Part shown: one piece after another, positions 16,914-25,887 of the stretch
Layout: every line of letters starts with the position of its first letter
How positions within the stretch are numbered: position 1 is the first letter of the stretch
Assembly: GCF_000718555.1 (NCBI RefSeq)
Contig: NZ_JOAN01000032.1
Location: forward strand, 25,973-89,972
From: Micromonospora chokoriensis
GTDB taxonomy: Bacteria; Actinomycetota; Actinomycetes; Mycobacteriales; Micromonosporaceae
Direction: 5' to 3'
DNA: 64,000 nucleotides
Notes under the pieces: model-generated
Told to the model about the DNA's origin: nothing
The model's database searches: none
Seen by the model: the letters and a program-made list of their open reading frames with translations, nothing else
Program-made: the position numbers and the translations under genes

Positions 16914-18481
16914 GTCCCACCCAGGACGGGCGCCGCCCGATCAAGCGGGCGCTGGTCAGCGTCTACGACAAGACCGGGCTGGTCGAGCTGGCTCAGGCCC
17001 TGCACGCGGCCGGTGTGGAGATCGTCTCCACCGGCAGCACGGCGGGCACCATCGCCGCCGCCGGGGTGCCGGTGACGCCGGTGGAGACGGTGACCGGTTT
17101 CCCCGAGGTGCTCGACGGCCGGGTGAAGACCCTGCACCCGAAGGTGCACGCGGGTCTCCTCGCGGACCTGCGTAAGGACACCCACGTCGCACAGCTCGAC
17201 GAGCTGGGCGTGGCGGCGTTCGACCTGCTGGTCTCCAACCTCTACCCCTTCCAGGCGACCGTCGCCTCCGGCGCGGGCGTCGAGGAGTGCGTGGAGCAGA
17301 TCGACATCGGTGGCCCGGCCATGGTGCGGGCCGCTGCCAAGAACCACGCCTCGGTCGCTGTGCTCACCGACCCGGCCGGCTACCCGGCGCTGCTCGGCGC
17401 GCTCAGCGAGGGTGGCTTCACCCTGGCCCAGCGCCGCGCGCTGGCCGCGCGGGCGTTCGCCGACATCGCCGAGTACGACGTGGCGGTGGCGCAGTGGTGC
17501 GCCCAGGAGCTTGCTCCGGCCGACGACTCGTGGCCGCAGTTCGCGGGGCTGGCGCTGCGCAAGTCGACCGCGCTGCGTTATGGCGAGAACCCGCACCAGC
17601 CGGCCGCGCTCTACACCGACCCGGACGCCCCGGCGGGGCTGGCCCAGGCCGAGCAGCTGCACGGCAAGGAGATGTCCTACAACAACTACGTCGACGCGGA
17701 TGCCGCCTGGCGGGCCGCGAACGACTTCGCCGACCAGCCAGCGGTGGCGATCATCAAGCACGCCAACCCGTGTGGCATCGCGGTTGGCGCGGACGTGGCC
17801 GAGGCGCACCGCCTGGCGCACGCCTGCGACCCGGTGTCGGCGTTCGGCGGCGTCATCGCGGTCAACCGGCCGGTCTCGGTCGAGCTGGCCCGGCAGGTCG
17901 CCGAGATCTTCACCGAGGTGGTGGTCGCCCCCGGCTTCGACGAGGGTGCGGTCGAGGTGTTGCAGGCCAAGAAGAACATCCGGCTGCTGCGGGCACCGGC
18001 CTGGACGCCGGCGCTTGTGGAGTTGCGGCAGGTGACCGGTGGCGTGCTGGCCCAGGTCGCCGACCGGGTGAACGCCCCCGGCGACGACCCGGCGAACTGG
18101 CAGTTGGTCACTGGCGAGGCCGCCGACGAGGAGTTGCTGCGGGACCTCGCGTTCGCCTGGCGGGCGGTGCGCGCGGTGAAGAGCAACGCGATCCTGCTCG
18201 CCAAGGACGGTGCCACCGTCGGGGTCGGCATGGGTCAGGTCAACCGGGTCGACTCGGCGCAGCTCGCGGTCTCCCGCGCCGGTGCCGACCGGGCCCGCGG
18301 CTCGGTCGCCGCGTCGGACGCGTTCTTCCCGTTCGCCGACGGCCCGCAGATCCTCATCGACGCCGGCGTCCGCGCCATCGTGCAGCCCGGCGGCTCGATC
18401 CGCGACGAAGAGGTAATCGAAGCGGCCAAGAAGGCCAACGTAACGATGTACCTAACCGGCACCCGCCACTTCTTCCACTAA
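16910..18481 (+). CDS. purH: Bifunctional AICAR transformylase / IMP cyclohydrolase
   Basis: Catalyses the last two steps to IMP; 523 residues, normal for the family. The N-terminal IMP cyclohydrolase (MGS-like) domain is recognised by [18 protein letters not shown] and [18 protein letters not shown]. The C-terminal transformylase domain has [14 protein letters not shown], the catalytic KHANPCG segment, and [10 protein letters not shown]. It starts at GTG 16910 inside the purN stop. A palindromic element follows 18 nt after its stop. Confidence 0.97.
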   Translation: MSPTQDGRRPIKRALVSVYDKTGLVELAQALHAAGVEIVSTGSTAGTIAAAGVPVTPVETVTGFPEVLDGRVKTLHPKVHAGLLADLRKDTHVAQLDELGVAAFDLLVSNLYPFQATVASGAGVEECVEQIDIGGPAMVRAAAKNHASVAVLTDPAGYPALLGALSEGGFTLAQRRALAARAFADIAEYDVAVAQWCAQELAPADDSWPQFAGLALRKSTALRYGENPHQPAALYTDPDAPAGLAQAEQLHGKEMSYNNYVDADAAWRAANDFADQPAVAIIKHANPCGIAVGADVAEAHRLAHACDPVSAFGGVIAVNRPVSVELARQVAEIFTEVVVAPGFDEGAVEVLQAKKNIRLLRAPAWTPALVELRQVTGGVLAQVADRVNAPGDDPANWQLVTGEAADEELLRDLAFAWRAVRAVKSNAILLAKDGATVGVGMGQVNRVDSAQLAVSRAGADRARGSVAASDAFFPFADGPQILIDAGVRAIVQPGGSIRDEEVIEAAKKANVTMYLTGTRHFFH

Positions 18482-18498
18482 CCAGGCCCGCGCACGAC

Positions 18499-18560
18499 CG
18501 CCCCGTTGATCATGAAGTTATCGCCCGTCTGAGGGCAACAACTTCATGATCAACGGGGCG
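18499..18560. repeat. TGATCATGA palindromic element, copy a
   Basis: A 21-bp perfect inverted repeat (18499-18519 with 18540-18560) containing GTTGATCATGAAGTT, with a GCCC/GGGC inner stem. It lies between convergent purH and the second oppF-type gene and may double as a terminator. Confidence 0.85.
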
Positions 18561-18586
18561 GGTCGCGTTGGTCAGGGGTGCGTTGG

Positions 18587-19562
18587 TCAGGCTGCGGTGG
18601 TTGGGCGGAGTTCGGCGAAGTGGCAGGCGGAGGGGTGGGGGTCCGCCGCTCTCGGGACCGTTCGGGGGTCCTCGGTGGCGCAGATGTCCTGGGCCTTCCA
18701 GCAGCGGGTCCGGAAGTGGCACCCGCTCGGCGGGTCGGCCGGGCTGGGCACGTCGCCGACCAGCCGGATCATGTTGCGCTGGTCGCGGGCCTCCGGGTCG
18801 GGCACCGGCACGGCAGAGAGCAGAGCCTGGGTGTACGGGTGGGTGGCCCGCTCGTAGATCTCGTCCTCGGTGCCGATCTCGACGATCCGCCCGAGGTACA
18901 TCACCGCGACCCGGTCGGCGATGTGCCGCACCACGGACAGGTCGTGCGCGATGAAGATGTACGAGAGCCCCAGCTCGCCCTGTAGCTGCTTGAGCAGGTT
19001 GATCACCTGGGCCTGGATGGAGACGTCAAGCGCCGACACCGGCTCGTCACAGACGATCACCTCGGGCTTCAGCGCGAGCGCGCGGGCGATGCCGATGCGC
19101 TGACGCTGACCGCCGGAGAACTGGTGCGGGTACCTGTTGATGTGCTCCGGGTTGAGCCCGACCAGGTCGCTCGCCGATGATGTCGCCGACAGTCATCCGC
19201 GGGTTCAGCGAGGTGTACGGGTCCTGCATCACCATCTGCATGTTGCGGCGCAGCCGGCGCAGCTCGCCCCCGGAGGCCTTGAGTAGGTCCCTGCCCTCCA
19301 GGGTGGCCCGCCCGGAGGTGGGCGTCTCCAGCCGCATCAGCAGCCGGGCGAGGGTCGACTTGCCGCAGCCGGACTCGCCGACCACGCCGAGCGTCTCGCC
19401 CCGACGCAGCTCGAAGCTCACCCCGTCGACGGCCTTCACCGCCCCGATCTGCCGCTGGAACAGCACGCCCTGCGTGATCGGGAAGTGCTTCACCAGGTTT
19501 TCGACGGAGAGGATGGTCTCGCCGCGGACCTTGGCGGGCTTAGCGGGCGACGCTGTCATCAC
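18587..19562 (-). pseudogene. Frameshifted OppF/DppF-type ATPase of the second peptide importer
   Basis: Two overlapping frames encode one ATPase. 19562-19047 gives the N-terminus with Walker [10 protein letters not shown] and [19 protein letters not shown]. 19060-18587, whose frame extends further upstream without a start, gives [10 protein letters not shown] and the oligo_HPY tail. At about 19170 the sequence jumps from IIGE to the equivalent of [14 protein letters not shown] in the wrong frame. Relative to the paralogue at 4165-5100 about 65 bp are missing. The break is exactly at the edge of the 100-bp repeat, so assembly error is likely; otherwise it is a recent pseudogene. Start is GTG 19562 or ATG 19559. 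Confidence 0.85.
19070..19169 (-). repeat. 100-bp perfect repeat shared with 4587-4686 (inverted)
   Basis: Identical over 100 bases to the first oppF-type gene; the frameshifting loss of about 65 bp lies directly next to 19169. Confidence 0.9.
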
Positions 19563-20571
19563 GGACCTCCTGCGCGAAGTGGCAAGCGCTGGTTCGGCCG
19601 TCGCCGAGGACCAGGTCGTGCGGCACCTCGTCCACGCAGACCTGCTGGACGTACGGGCACCGGGGGTGGAACGGGCAGCCGGACGGGATGCGCATCAGGT
19701 TCGGCGGCAACCCCTTGATCGTCGACAGCTCCTGGCCGCGGACGTCCAGGCGCGGGATCGACTCCAACAACCCCTTGGTGTACGGGTGGGCGGGCGCCTT
19801 GTAGAGCGAGCGGACGTCGGCGTGCTCGACGATCCGGCCGGCGTACATCACCGCGATCCGGTCCGCGACACCGGCGACCACACCCAGGTCGTGGGTGATC
19901 AGGATCATCGCCATGTTGAGTTCCCGGCGCAGGTCGGCCAGCAGGTCCATGATCTGGGCCTGCACGGTCACGTCGAGTGCCGTGGTGGGCTCGTCGGCGA
20001 TCAGCACCTTCGGATCCAGCGCCAACGCCATGGCGATCATGACGCGCTGCCGCATACCGCCGGAGAACTGGTGCGGGTAGTCGCCGATCCGCTTCGCGGC
20101 ACCTGGGATCTTGACCAGATCCATCAGTTCGATGGCCCGGCTGCGGGCGTCGGCTCGGGACAGACCGGCGCGCTGGCGCAGTGTCTCGCCGATCTGCCAA
20201 CCGACCGGGAAGACCGGGTTGAGGGCGGAGAGCGCGTCCTGGAAGATCATCGCGATCTCCTTGCCGCGTACCTGCCGGCGCTGCTCCTCGGAGCGGGTGA
20301 GCAGGTCCTGACCCTGGTAGAGGATCTGGCCGGAGCGGATGAACGCGGGCGGGCTGTCCAGGATGCCCATGATCGCCTGGGCGGTGACCGACTTGCCCGA
20401 GCCAGATTCGCCGAGCACGGCAAGCGTCTCGCCGGCGTCCAGGTGGTACGACACGCCGTTGATCACCCGAGCGACACCCTCGTTGGTGCGGAACTCGACG
20501 TGCAGGTCCCGCAACTCCAGCAGGTGGCCGCCCTCAGGTGTGGCGGAGGCGGGCGTGGGTTGGACGGTCAT
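19540..20571 (-). CDS. Peptide ABC transporter ATP-binding protein, OppD/DppD type (second operon)
   Basis: 343-residue ATPase with Walker [10 protein letters not shown]-loop [10 protein letters not shown], signature SGGMRQR, Walker [13 protein letters not shown], switch ITHDLGVV and the C-terminal [13 protein letters not shown] / CPFHPRCPY region. ATG 20571 ([15 protein letters not shown]) is preferred to 20640, whose extra 23 residues are encoded by an intergenic repeat. It overlaps the downstream ATPase start by about 20 bp. It is clearly paralogous to the 3129-4172 product. Confidence 0.93.
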   Translation of the reverse strand: MTVQPTPASATPEGGHLLELRDLHVEFRTNEGVARVINGVSYHLDAGETLAVLGESGSGKSVTAQAIMGILDSPPAFIRSGQILYQGQDLLTRSEEQRRQVRGKEIAMIFQDALSALNPVFPVGWQIGETLRQRAGLSRADARSRAIELMDLVKIPGAAKRIGDYPHQFSGGMRQRVMIAMALALDPKVLIADEPTTALDVTVQAQIMDLLADLRRELNMAMILITHDLGVVAGVADRIAVMYAGRIVEHADVRSLYKAPAHPYTKGLLESIPRLDVRGQELSTIKGLPPNLMRIPSGCPFHPRCPYVQQVCVDEVPHDLVLGDGRTSACHFAQEVRDDSVAR

Positions 20572-20636
20572 GGCTGTGCCTGCCTTTCGCTCGCGACTGC
20601 GGGGCTCGCTGCGCTCACTCCTCGCGTTCGCATGTC
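20572..20636 (-). repeat. GAGCGCAGCGA-type intergenic repeat, copy 1
   Basis: The 65-bp gap between the DppC- and DppD-type genes contains GTGAGCGCAGCGAGC on the minus strand, flanked by further gcgag motifs. The same core occurs in the next gap upstream (21594-21665). Confidence 0.6.
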
Positions 20637-21593
20637 TCACCGCAGCTTCGGGTCGAAGGCGTCACGGATCGCGTCGCCGAGCATGATGAACGCCAGCACG
20701 GTCAGCGCCAGGAAGGCCGACGGGACGATCAACGGGGTGGCCGCCTCCCGCATGTGGATCCGGCCGGTGTCGATGTCCTGGCCCCACGAGATGGTCTCCT
20801 GGCTCAGGCCGATGCCCAGGAAGGAGAGCGTGGCCTCGGCGGCGATGAACGAGCCGAGCGCGATGGTCAGCACGACGATGGCCGGGGCCAGCGAGTTCGG
20901 CAGGATGTGCCGCCACATGATCCGGCCGTTGCCGGCGCCGAGCATCCGGGCCGCCGCGACGTAGTCCTGCTCCTTGGCGGTGATCACCGAGGAACGGACA
21001 ACGCGTGCGGCGGTGGTCCAGCCGAGGAGGGCCAGCACGAAGACGACCGCGCCGAGCCGGGTCCACTGGCCGTCACCGGACACCCGCTTGAGCAGCACGA
21101 TGGCGGCCAGCAGCAGCGGGATGCCGAGCACGATGTCGATCACCCGGGAGAGCACCGCGTCGACCCAGCGGCCGAAGTAACCGGCCAGCATGCCGATCAC
21201 CAGCGCGATGATTCCGGTGCCGAGCGCGGCGAGCGCGCCGACCAGCAGCGAGGCCCGGGTGCCGTAGACCGCCCGGGAGTACGTGTCGCAGCCCTGGAAG
21301 TTGTACCCGAAGATGGCTCCGCCGGACGGCCCGGCGTGCTGCCGGGAGAGCAGGCAGTCCTTCGGGTCGTTGGCCGTGAACACTCCGGGGAGCAGCGCCA
21401 TCAGGGTGAAGATGACGACCAGCGCCAGCGAGATCCAGAAGATCGGGTTGCGGCGTAGGTCGCGCCAGGCGTCTCCGGCCAGGCTGCGGGGCTTCTGCGG
21501 TGCGCCGACCTGGTTGGGTGCGCCGGGCTCGCCCGCTGGGCCACGCCGCGCGGCCTGGTTCTCGCTGGCCGCCACAGTTTCAAAATCACTCAT
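20637..21593 (-). CDS. Peptide ABC transporter permease, OppC/DppC type (second operon)
   Basis: 318 residues from ATG 21593. A polar 40-residue N-terminus ends in DAWRDLRRNPIFWISLALVV, then six membrane helices. The first periplasmic loop has a Cys pair (DCLLSRQHAG and FQGCDTYSR). The coupling helix region is TAKEQDYVAAARMLGAG. An upstream in-frame ATG (21638) would add residues encoded by the repeat and is rejected. Confidence 0.93.
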   Translation of the reverse strand: MSDFETVAASENQAARRGPAGEPGAPNQVGAPQKPRSLAGDAWRDLRRNPIFWISLALVVIFTLMALLPGVFTANDPKDCLLSRQHAGPSGGAIFGYNFQGCDTYSRAVYGTRASLLVGALAALGTGIIALVIGMLAGYFGRWVDAVLSRVIDIVLGIPLLLAAIVLLKRVSGDGQWTRLGAVVFVLALLGWTTAARVVRSSVITAKEQDYVAAARMLGAGNGRIMWRHILPNSLAPAIVVLTIALGSFIAAEATLSFLGIGLSQETISWGQDIDTGRIHMREAATPLIVPSAFLALTVLAFIMLGDAIRDAFDPKLR

Positions 21594-21665
21594 GCCTGCA
21601 CCTCGCTGCGCTCGGCGCCGGCCTGAGAGCCCAAGCACGCTGCGCTGATGATTCGTTCGCTGCGC
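21594..21665 (-). repeat. GAGCGCAGCGA-type intergenic repeat, copy 2
   Basis: The 72-bp gap holds GTGAGCGCAGCGAAC immediately at the DppB-type stop codon, ATCAGCGCAGCG in the middle and GAGCGCAGCGAGG near the next start, all on the minus strand. Confidence 0.6.
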
Positions 21666-22604
21666 TCACTCATAGCGGATCCTCGGGTCGAGTACGGCGT
21701 ACAGGACGTCCACCACCAGGTTCGAGACCAGGTAGACCACGACGAGCACGCTGACGATGCCCACCACCAGGGGGCCGTCCTCGGTGCGAATGCCGCGGAA
21801 GAGGTTGAAGCCCACGCCGGGGATGTTGAAGACACCCTCGGTGATGATCGCGCCGCTCATCAGGTTGCCCAGTTCCACACCGAGGAAGGTGACCACCGGG
21901 ATCAGCGAGTTGCGCAGCACGTGGACGACGACGATGCGGCGCTTGACCAGGCCCTTGGACCGGGCGGTCCGGACGTAGTCCGCGCGGAGGTTCTCCGCCA
22001 CCGAGGCCCGGGTGAGTCGCAGGGCGGTGGCCAGCGACAGCGAGCCGAGCACGATGCCCGGCAGCAGCAGCGCGTAGAACGTCGGGTCGGAGCCGGCGGT
22101 GGGCGGGAAGATCGCCCACTTGACGCCCAGGAAGTACTGCGCCAGCGGCGCCAGCACGATTGTCGGGATGCCCAGCACCAGCAGGGTCAGCACCAGCGTC
22201 GAGTTGTCGAAGATGCTGGCCCGACGGATACCGGCGAGCACCCCGGCGGTGACCCCGAAGATGATCGCCACAGCGAGCGCGATGAGCGCGAGCTGCACGG
22301 TGACCGGCCAGGCCTGTTCGAGGATCTCACCGATGCTTCGGCCGGTGAGTGACTCGCCCAGGTTGCCCTGGAGCAGGTTCTTCACGTAGTCGAAGTAGCG
22401 GTAGAAGAAGCCGCCCACGCCGGTGGCGTCCAGGTGGTACTTCTCGGTCAGGTAGGCCCGTTGGGCAGGCGTCACCGGCCGTTCACCGGCGAGCGCCTGG
22501 ATCGGGTCGCCCTGCCCGGCGAATGTCAGCGCGTAGACGATCAGGGTGGTCCCGAAGAACGCCAGGACCATCTGCAGTAGGCGCCGCAAGATGTAGCGGA
22601 ACAT
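21666..22604 (-). CDS. Peptide ABC transporter permease, OppB/DppB type (second operon)
   Basis: 312 residues beginning MFRYILRRLLQMVLAFFGTT, six membrane helices, coupling region LTRASVAENLRADYVRTARSKG. ATG 22604 follows GGAGAG; the longer frame to 22763 runs through the terminator hairpin and is rejected. It corresponds to the 1228-2154 permease of the first operon. Confidence 0.93.
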   Translation of the reverse strand: MFRYILRRLLQMVLAFFGTTLIVYALTFAGQGDPIQALAGERPVTPAQRAYLTEKYHLDATGVGGFFYRYFDYVKNLLQGNLGESLTGRSIGEILEQAWPVTVQLALIALAVAIIFGVTAGVLAGIRRASIFDNSTLVLTLLVLGIPTIVLAPLAQYFLGVKWAIFPPTAGSDPTFYALLLPGIVLGSLSLATALRLTRASVAENLRADYVRTARSKGLVKRRIVVVHVLRNSLIPVVTFLGVELGNLMSGAIITEGVFNIPGVGFNLFRGIRTEDGPLVVGIVSVLVVVYLVSNLVVDVLYAVLDPRIRYE

Positions 22605-22756
22605 GCTTAGCAGTCTCTCCGGAAATGTGCGAAAGGGTCGCAAGACCGGCGTCTCTGGTCGTACCCGAAATATCCGAGACGTGCCGTCTGGCCCGGGGGA
22701 GCCGGCACCACCGACGCCGGGTCCGCTGCTGCGGCCCGGCCCCGGTGGTGCGGTTT

Positions 22757-22788
22757 GGGCCACCCGGGCTTCGTCGCCCGGGTGGCCC
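22757..22788 (-). terminator. Intercistronic terminator-like hairpin between binding protein and permease
   Basis: A 13-bp perfect stem (22757-22769 with 22776-22788), 6-nt loop, 15 nt after the binding-protein stop, followed by AAACC on the transcribed strand. It is the counterpart of 1094-1135 and probably limits readthrough into the permease genes. Confidence 0.7.
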
Positions 22789-22802
22789 GCACCATGGTCA
22801 GC

Positions 22803-24404
22803 TCAGCTGGCTGCTTCGATCTTGACGAGGTTGACCCGCTGGAACAGGTCCATCTCGACGTTCTTGACCTTGGACGAGTGGCCGAACACGTTCTGGCCGA
22901 AGCGCAGCGGGATCACCGGCATGTCCTTGGCCAGGATGTCCTCCGCCTGCTGGTACTTGGCGATCGCCTCGTCCTGCGTCTTGGCGGCGGAACCCTCCTT
23001 GACCAGCTTGTCGAACTCCGGGTTGCTGTAGCCGTAGTAGTTCGACGAGCCGTTGGTGCTGTACAGCGGGCCGAGGTAGTCCTCCATGGTCGGGTAGTCC
23101 ATGACCCAACCCATCCGGAAGGCACCGACCGGCGTCTTGTTCTCGACCTTGGTGAGCAGGTCGGCGAACTTCGGCTCGGCGACGCCGACGGCGTCGACAC
23201 CCAGGTTGGCCTTGAGCTGGTTGACCGTCGCGTCGACCCAGTCCTTGTGACCGCCGTCGCCGTTGTACGAGATGACGATCTTCGCGGGACCACCGGCGGC
23301 CTGGTAGAGCTTCTTGGCCTCGGTCGGGTTGAACTCGCCCGCCTTGCCGGTGGTGTCGTCCCGGTAACCCGGCAGGATTGGCGAGACGAAGGAGCGTGCC
23401 GGCTGCTGCGAGCCCTTGAAGACCGACTTGGTGATCTCGTCACGGTCGATCGCCATCGAGATGGCCTTACGCACGTCCGGGTTGCTGTAGTCCTTGTCGT
23501 ACGTCGGGAACGCCAGGAACTGGAACGACGACATCGGGCTGGTCTGGTACCGGTCGCCCAGGTCGCTCTGCGCGGTGCTCATGCTCTCGGTCGGGATCGT
23601 GGGCAGCACGTCCAGGTTGTCCGCCTGAACGTCCGCGTACGCCGCGCTCAGCTGCTGGTAGATCCGGAACTCGATGTTCTTGACCTTGGGCTTCTCACCC
23701 GGGTACGCGTCGTAGCGCTCGACGTCGATCTTGCTGTCGTGCTGCCAGGTGCCCTTCATCTTGAAGGGGCCCTGCCCGATCGGCGCCTGCTCGTAGCCGT
23801 CCTTGAGCACGCCCGGAGCCGAGAACGCGGCGTCCGGCAGTGGGAAGAACGCGTTGTAGCCGAGCGTGGTCTTGAAGTCGATGTACGGCGCGGAGAGCGT
23901 CACGGTGAAGGTGGAGTCGTCGACCTTCTTCAGGCCGGACAGCTCCTTGGCCTTCGGCGCCTTGCCCTGCAGGTCCGCGTACCCTTCGATCTTGTCGAAG
24001 AAGGGGTTCGTGTCCTGGCCGTTGGGGGCGTACGCGCCGTAGTTCCACGCGTTGATGTAGTTCTGGGACGTGACCTTCTCACCGTTGTGGAAGGTGAAGC
24101 CGTCCTTGAGCTTGATCGTCCAGACCTTGTTGTCGGACGAGGTGATCGACTGAGCGGCGACCTCGTACGGCTTGTTCTGGGCGTCGTAGTCGACGAGTGG
24201 GCTGAACAGGCCGGCGAGCACCTGCGACCCGGACGTCTCGGTGGTGTTGGTGGGAACCAGGTGCTTCGGCTCGGCGATCTGAATGCTGACCGCTGAGCTG
24301 CCGTTGCCGCCGGATCCACCATCTCCGCCGCTGCCGCAGGCCGCGAGGCCCAGCGTCACCGCGAGCGGGAGGGCGGTCCAGGCGGCGAGTCTACGAACTC
24401 GCAT
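22803..24404 (-). CDS. Peptide ABC transporter substrate-binding lipoprotein (SBP family 5)
   Basis: 533 residues, complete. The signal peptide MRVRRLAAWTALPLAVTLG ends in the lipobox LAAC, so the mature protein is lipid-anchored at its Cys. A Gly/Ser linker and the SBP_bac_5 domain follow, for example LVPTNTTETSGSQVLAGLF and WTIKLKDGFTFHNGEKVT. GAGGAGG precedes the ATG. It heads the second importer operon and is the full-length paralogue of the truncated gene at 3-1079. Confidence 0.96.
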   Translation of the reverse strand: MRVRRLAAWTALPLAVTLGLAACGSGGDGGSGGNGSSAVSIQIAEPKHLVPTNTTETSGSQVLAGLFSPLVDYDAQNKPYEVAAQSITSSDNKVWTIKLKDGFTFHNGEKVTSQNYINAWNYGAYAPNGQDTNPFFDKIEGYADLQGKAPKAKELSGLKKVDDSTFTVTLSAPYIDFKTTLGYNAFFPLPDAAFSAPGVLKDGYEQAPIGQGPFKMKGTWQHDSKIDVERYDAYPGEKPKVKNIEFRIYQQLSAAYADVQADNLDVLPTIPTESMSTAQSDLGDRYQTSPMSSFQFLAFPTYDKDYSNPDVRKAISMAIDRDEITKSVFKGSQQPARSFVSPILPGYRDDTTGKAGEFNPTEAKKLYQAAGGPAKIVISYNGDGGHKDWVDATVNQLKANLGVDAVGVAEPKFADLLTKVENKTPVGAFRMGWVMDYPTMEDYLGPLYSTNGSSNYYGYSNPEFDKLVKEGSAAKTQDEAIAKYQQAEDILAKDMPVIPLRFGQNVFGHSSKVKNVEMDLFQRVNLVKIEAAS

Positions 24405-24887
24405 TGAGCCTCCTCATCTCCTCACGCTGCGCAGTCATGCCCGACGCTGGGTTTACGCTGCGCAACAAGCGGCAACGGTAGGTCAGCGGCGGGCCATCGA
24501 CAACGATGCGGTGGCAGGTCAATAACGGTCCGGGGTTGCCGCCCTTGCCGGGACCGGGCAGATCTGCTAGGGAAAACCAGGTTTAGCGGCTTTCGCCTGC
24601 GGATATTCGGTCGGCCAACGAGATGGTTGGATCCGCTTGGGTTCGGCCGGTGCTCGCTGGGGCGGGGATCCGGTCTCTGCGGTGCTGGCCTGACCTGTCT
24701 GGTTCGACCGTGATCGAATCCACAAATTGTGACTGAGAGTGACTAGCGACACGTTACGCACGGTCACTCCTTCGATGGTCGGCCCAGGTGGATCTGGCGG
24801 CCCTGGCGGTCGACCCATCAGGGCGGCGGCGGGTCGCCCGGGCGAGGTCGTCTGAACCGCGGGTGGCGGCCGTGAGACGATCTGGTC
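24405..24887. other. Intergenic region between the second importer operon and folD
   Basis: No gene is supported. It contains a minus-strand promoter at 24475-24503, two copies of ACGCTGCGCA (24424-24433, 24455-24464) downstream of it, and a 7-bp inverted repeat GAGTGAC/GTCACTC (24737-24743 with 24763-24769) of unknown role. Confidence 0.5.
24475..24503 (-). promoter_or_regulatory. Promoter of the second peptide importer operon
   Basis: On the minus strand TTGTCG (24503-24498), 17-bp spacer, TACCGT (24480-24475), about 70 nt before the lipoprotein ATG. Confidence 0.55.
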
Positions 24888-25748
24888 GTGACGGCGACGC
24901 TTCTGGACGGCAAGGCAACCGCAGCGGAGATCAAGGACGAGCTGCGCATACGGGTGAAGGCGCTCGCGGAACGCGGCATCATCCCCGGGCTCGGCACGGT
25001 GCTGGTCGGGGCAGACCCGGGCAGCCAGGCGTACGTCAACGGCAAGCACCGCGACTGCGCCGAGGTGGGCATCGCCTCGATCCGCCGCGAACTGCCGGCC
25101 GACGCCACCCAGCAGCAGGTCGACGACGTGATCGCCGAGCTGAACGCCGACCCGGCGTGCCACGGCTACATCGTCCAGCTGCCGCTGCCGGCCCACCTCG
25201 ACACCCAGCGGGTGCTGGAGTTGATCGACCCGGACAAGGACGCCGACGGTCTGCACCCGGTCAACCTGGGTCGACTCGTCCTCGGCTACGACGGCCCGCT
25301 GCCCTGCACCCCGCGCGGCATCGTCGAGCTGCTCCGCCGGCACGACGTGGCGCTGCGCGGCGCCACCGTCGCGGTGGTCGGCCGGGGCAACACCGTCGGT
25401 CGGCCGCTCGGGCTGCTGCTCACCCGGCGCAGCGAGAACGCAACGGTCACCCTGTGCCACACCGGCACCCTCGACATCGCCTCGCACACCCGGGCCGCCG
25501 ACATCGTCATCGTCGCGGCCGGGGTGCCGGGTCTGCTCACCGCCGACATGATCAAGCCCGGCGCGGTCGTGGTCGACGTCGGCATCACGCGCGTGATCGG
25601 CGCGGACGGCAAGGGCCGCTACACCGGTGATGTGGATCCGGAGGTGGCCGAGACGGCCGGCGCGCTGGTCCCCATGCCTGGCGGCGTGGGCCCAATGACC
25701 CGGGCCATGCTGCTCACCAACGTCGTGGAGCGCGCCGAGCGAGGCTGA
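24888..25748 (+). CDS. folD: Methylenetetrahydrofolate dehydrogenase / methenyl-THF cyclohydrolase
   Basis: Supplies 10-formyl-THF for purine synthesis, including the PurN and PurH steps; 286 residues. [22 protein letters not shown] includes the YxxxK catalytic Tyr and Lys. GYIVQLPLP and [13 protein letters not shown] are the folate-binding segments, [13 protein letters not shown] the NADP loop, and [17 protein letters not shown] the C-terminal signature. The GTG start has GACGAT exactly 6 nt upstream, possibly leaderless. Confidence 0.97.
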   Translation: MTATLLDGKATAAEIKDELRIRVKALAERGIIPGLGTVLVGADPGSQAYVNGKHRDCAEVGIASIRRELPADATQQQVDDVIAELNADPACHGYIVQLPLPAHLDTQRVLELIDPDKDADGLHPVNLGRLVLGYDGPLPCTPRGIVELLRRHDVALRGATVAVVGRGNTVGRPLGLLLTRRSENATVTLCHTGTLDIASHTRAADIVIVAAGVPGLLTADMIKPGAVVVDVGITRVIGADGKGRYTGDVDPEVAETAGALVPMPGGVGPMTRAMLLTNVVERAERG

Positions 25749-25770
25749 CCCGCACGTCGGCAGCGCCGAA

Positions 25771-25821
25771 CCAGGGCGGCGGTGACGTTCGCCCCATACC
25801 GGCGATGGCCGCCGCCCCTGG
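25771..25821 (+). terminator. Terminator-like hairpin after folD
   Basis: CCAGGGCGGCGG (25771-25782) pairs with CCGCCGCCCCTGG (25809-25821) with one bulged base and a long loop, 22 nt after the folD stop. Confidence 0.5.
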
Positions 25822-25887
25822 CCCGATCGGTGCCAGGATGACTGATACGGTCCGGAAAACCGACTGGTATCAGGGAGTGGGACGACC

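Noticed and set aside
21590..21835. Small minus-strand ORF reading SERSERII
   Set aside because: It is translated from the GAGCGCAGCGA intergenic repeat and the end of the permease gene in another frame.
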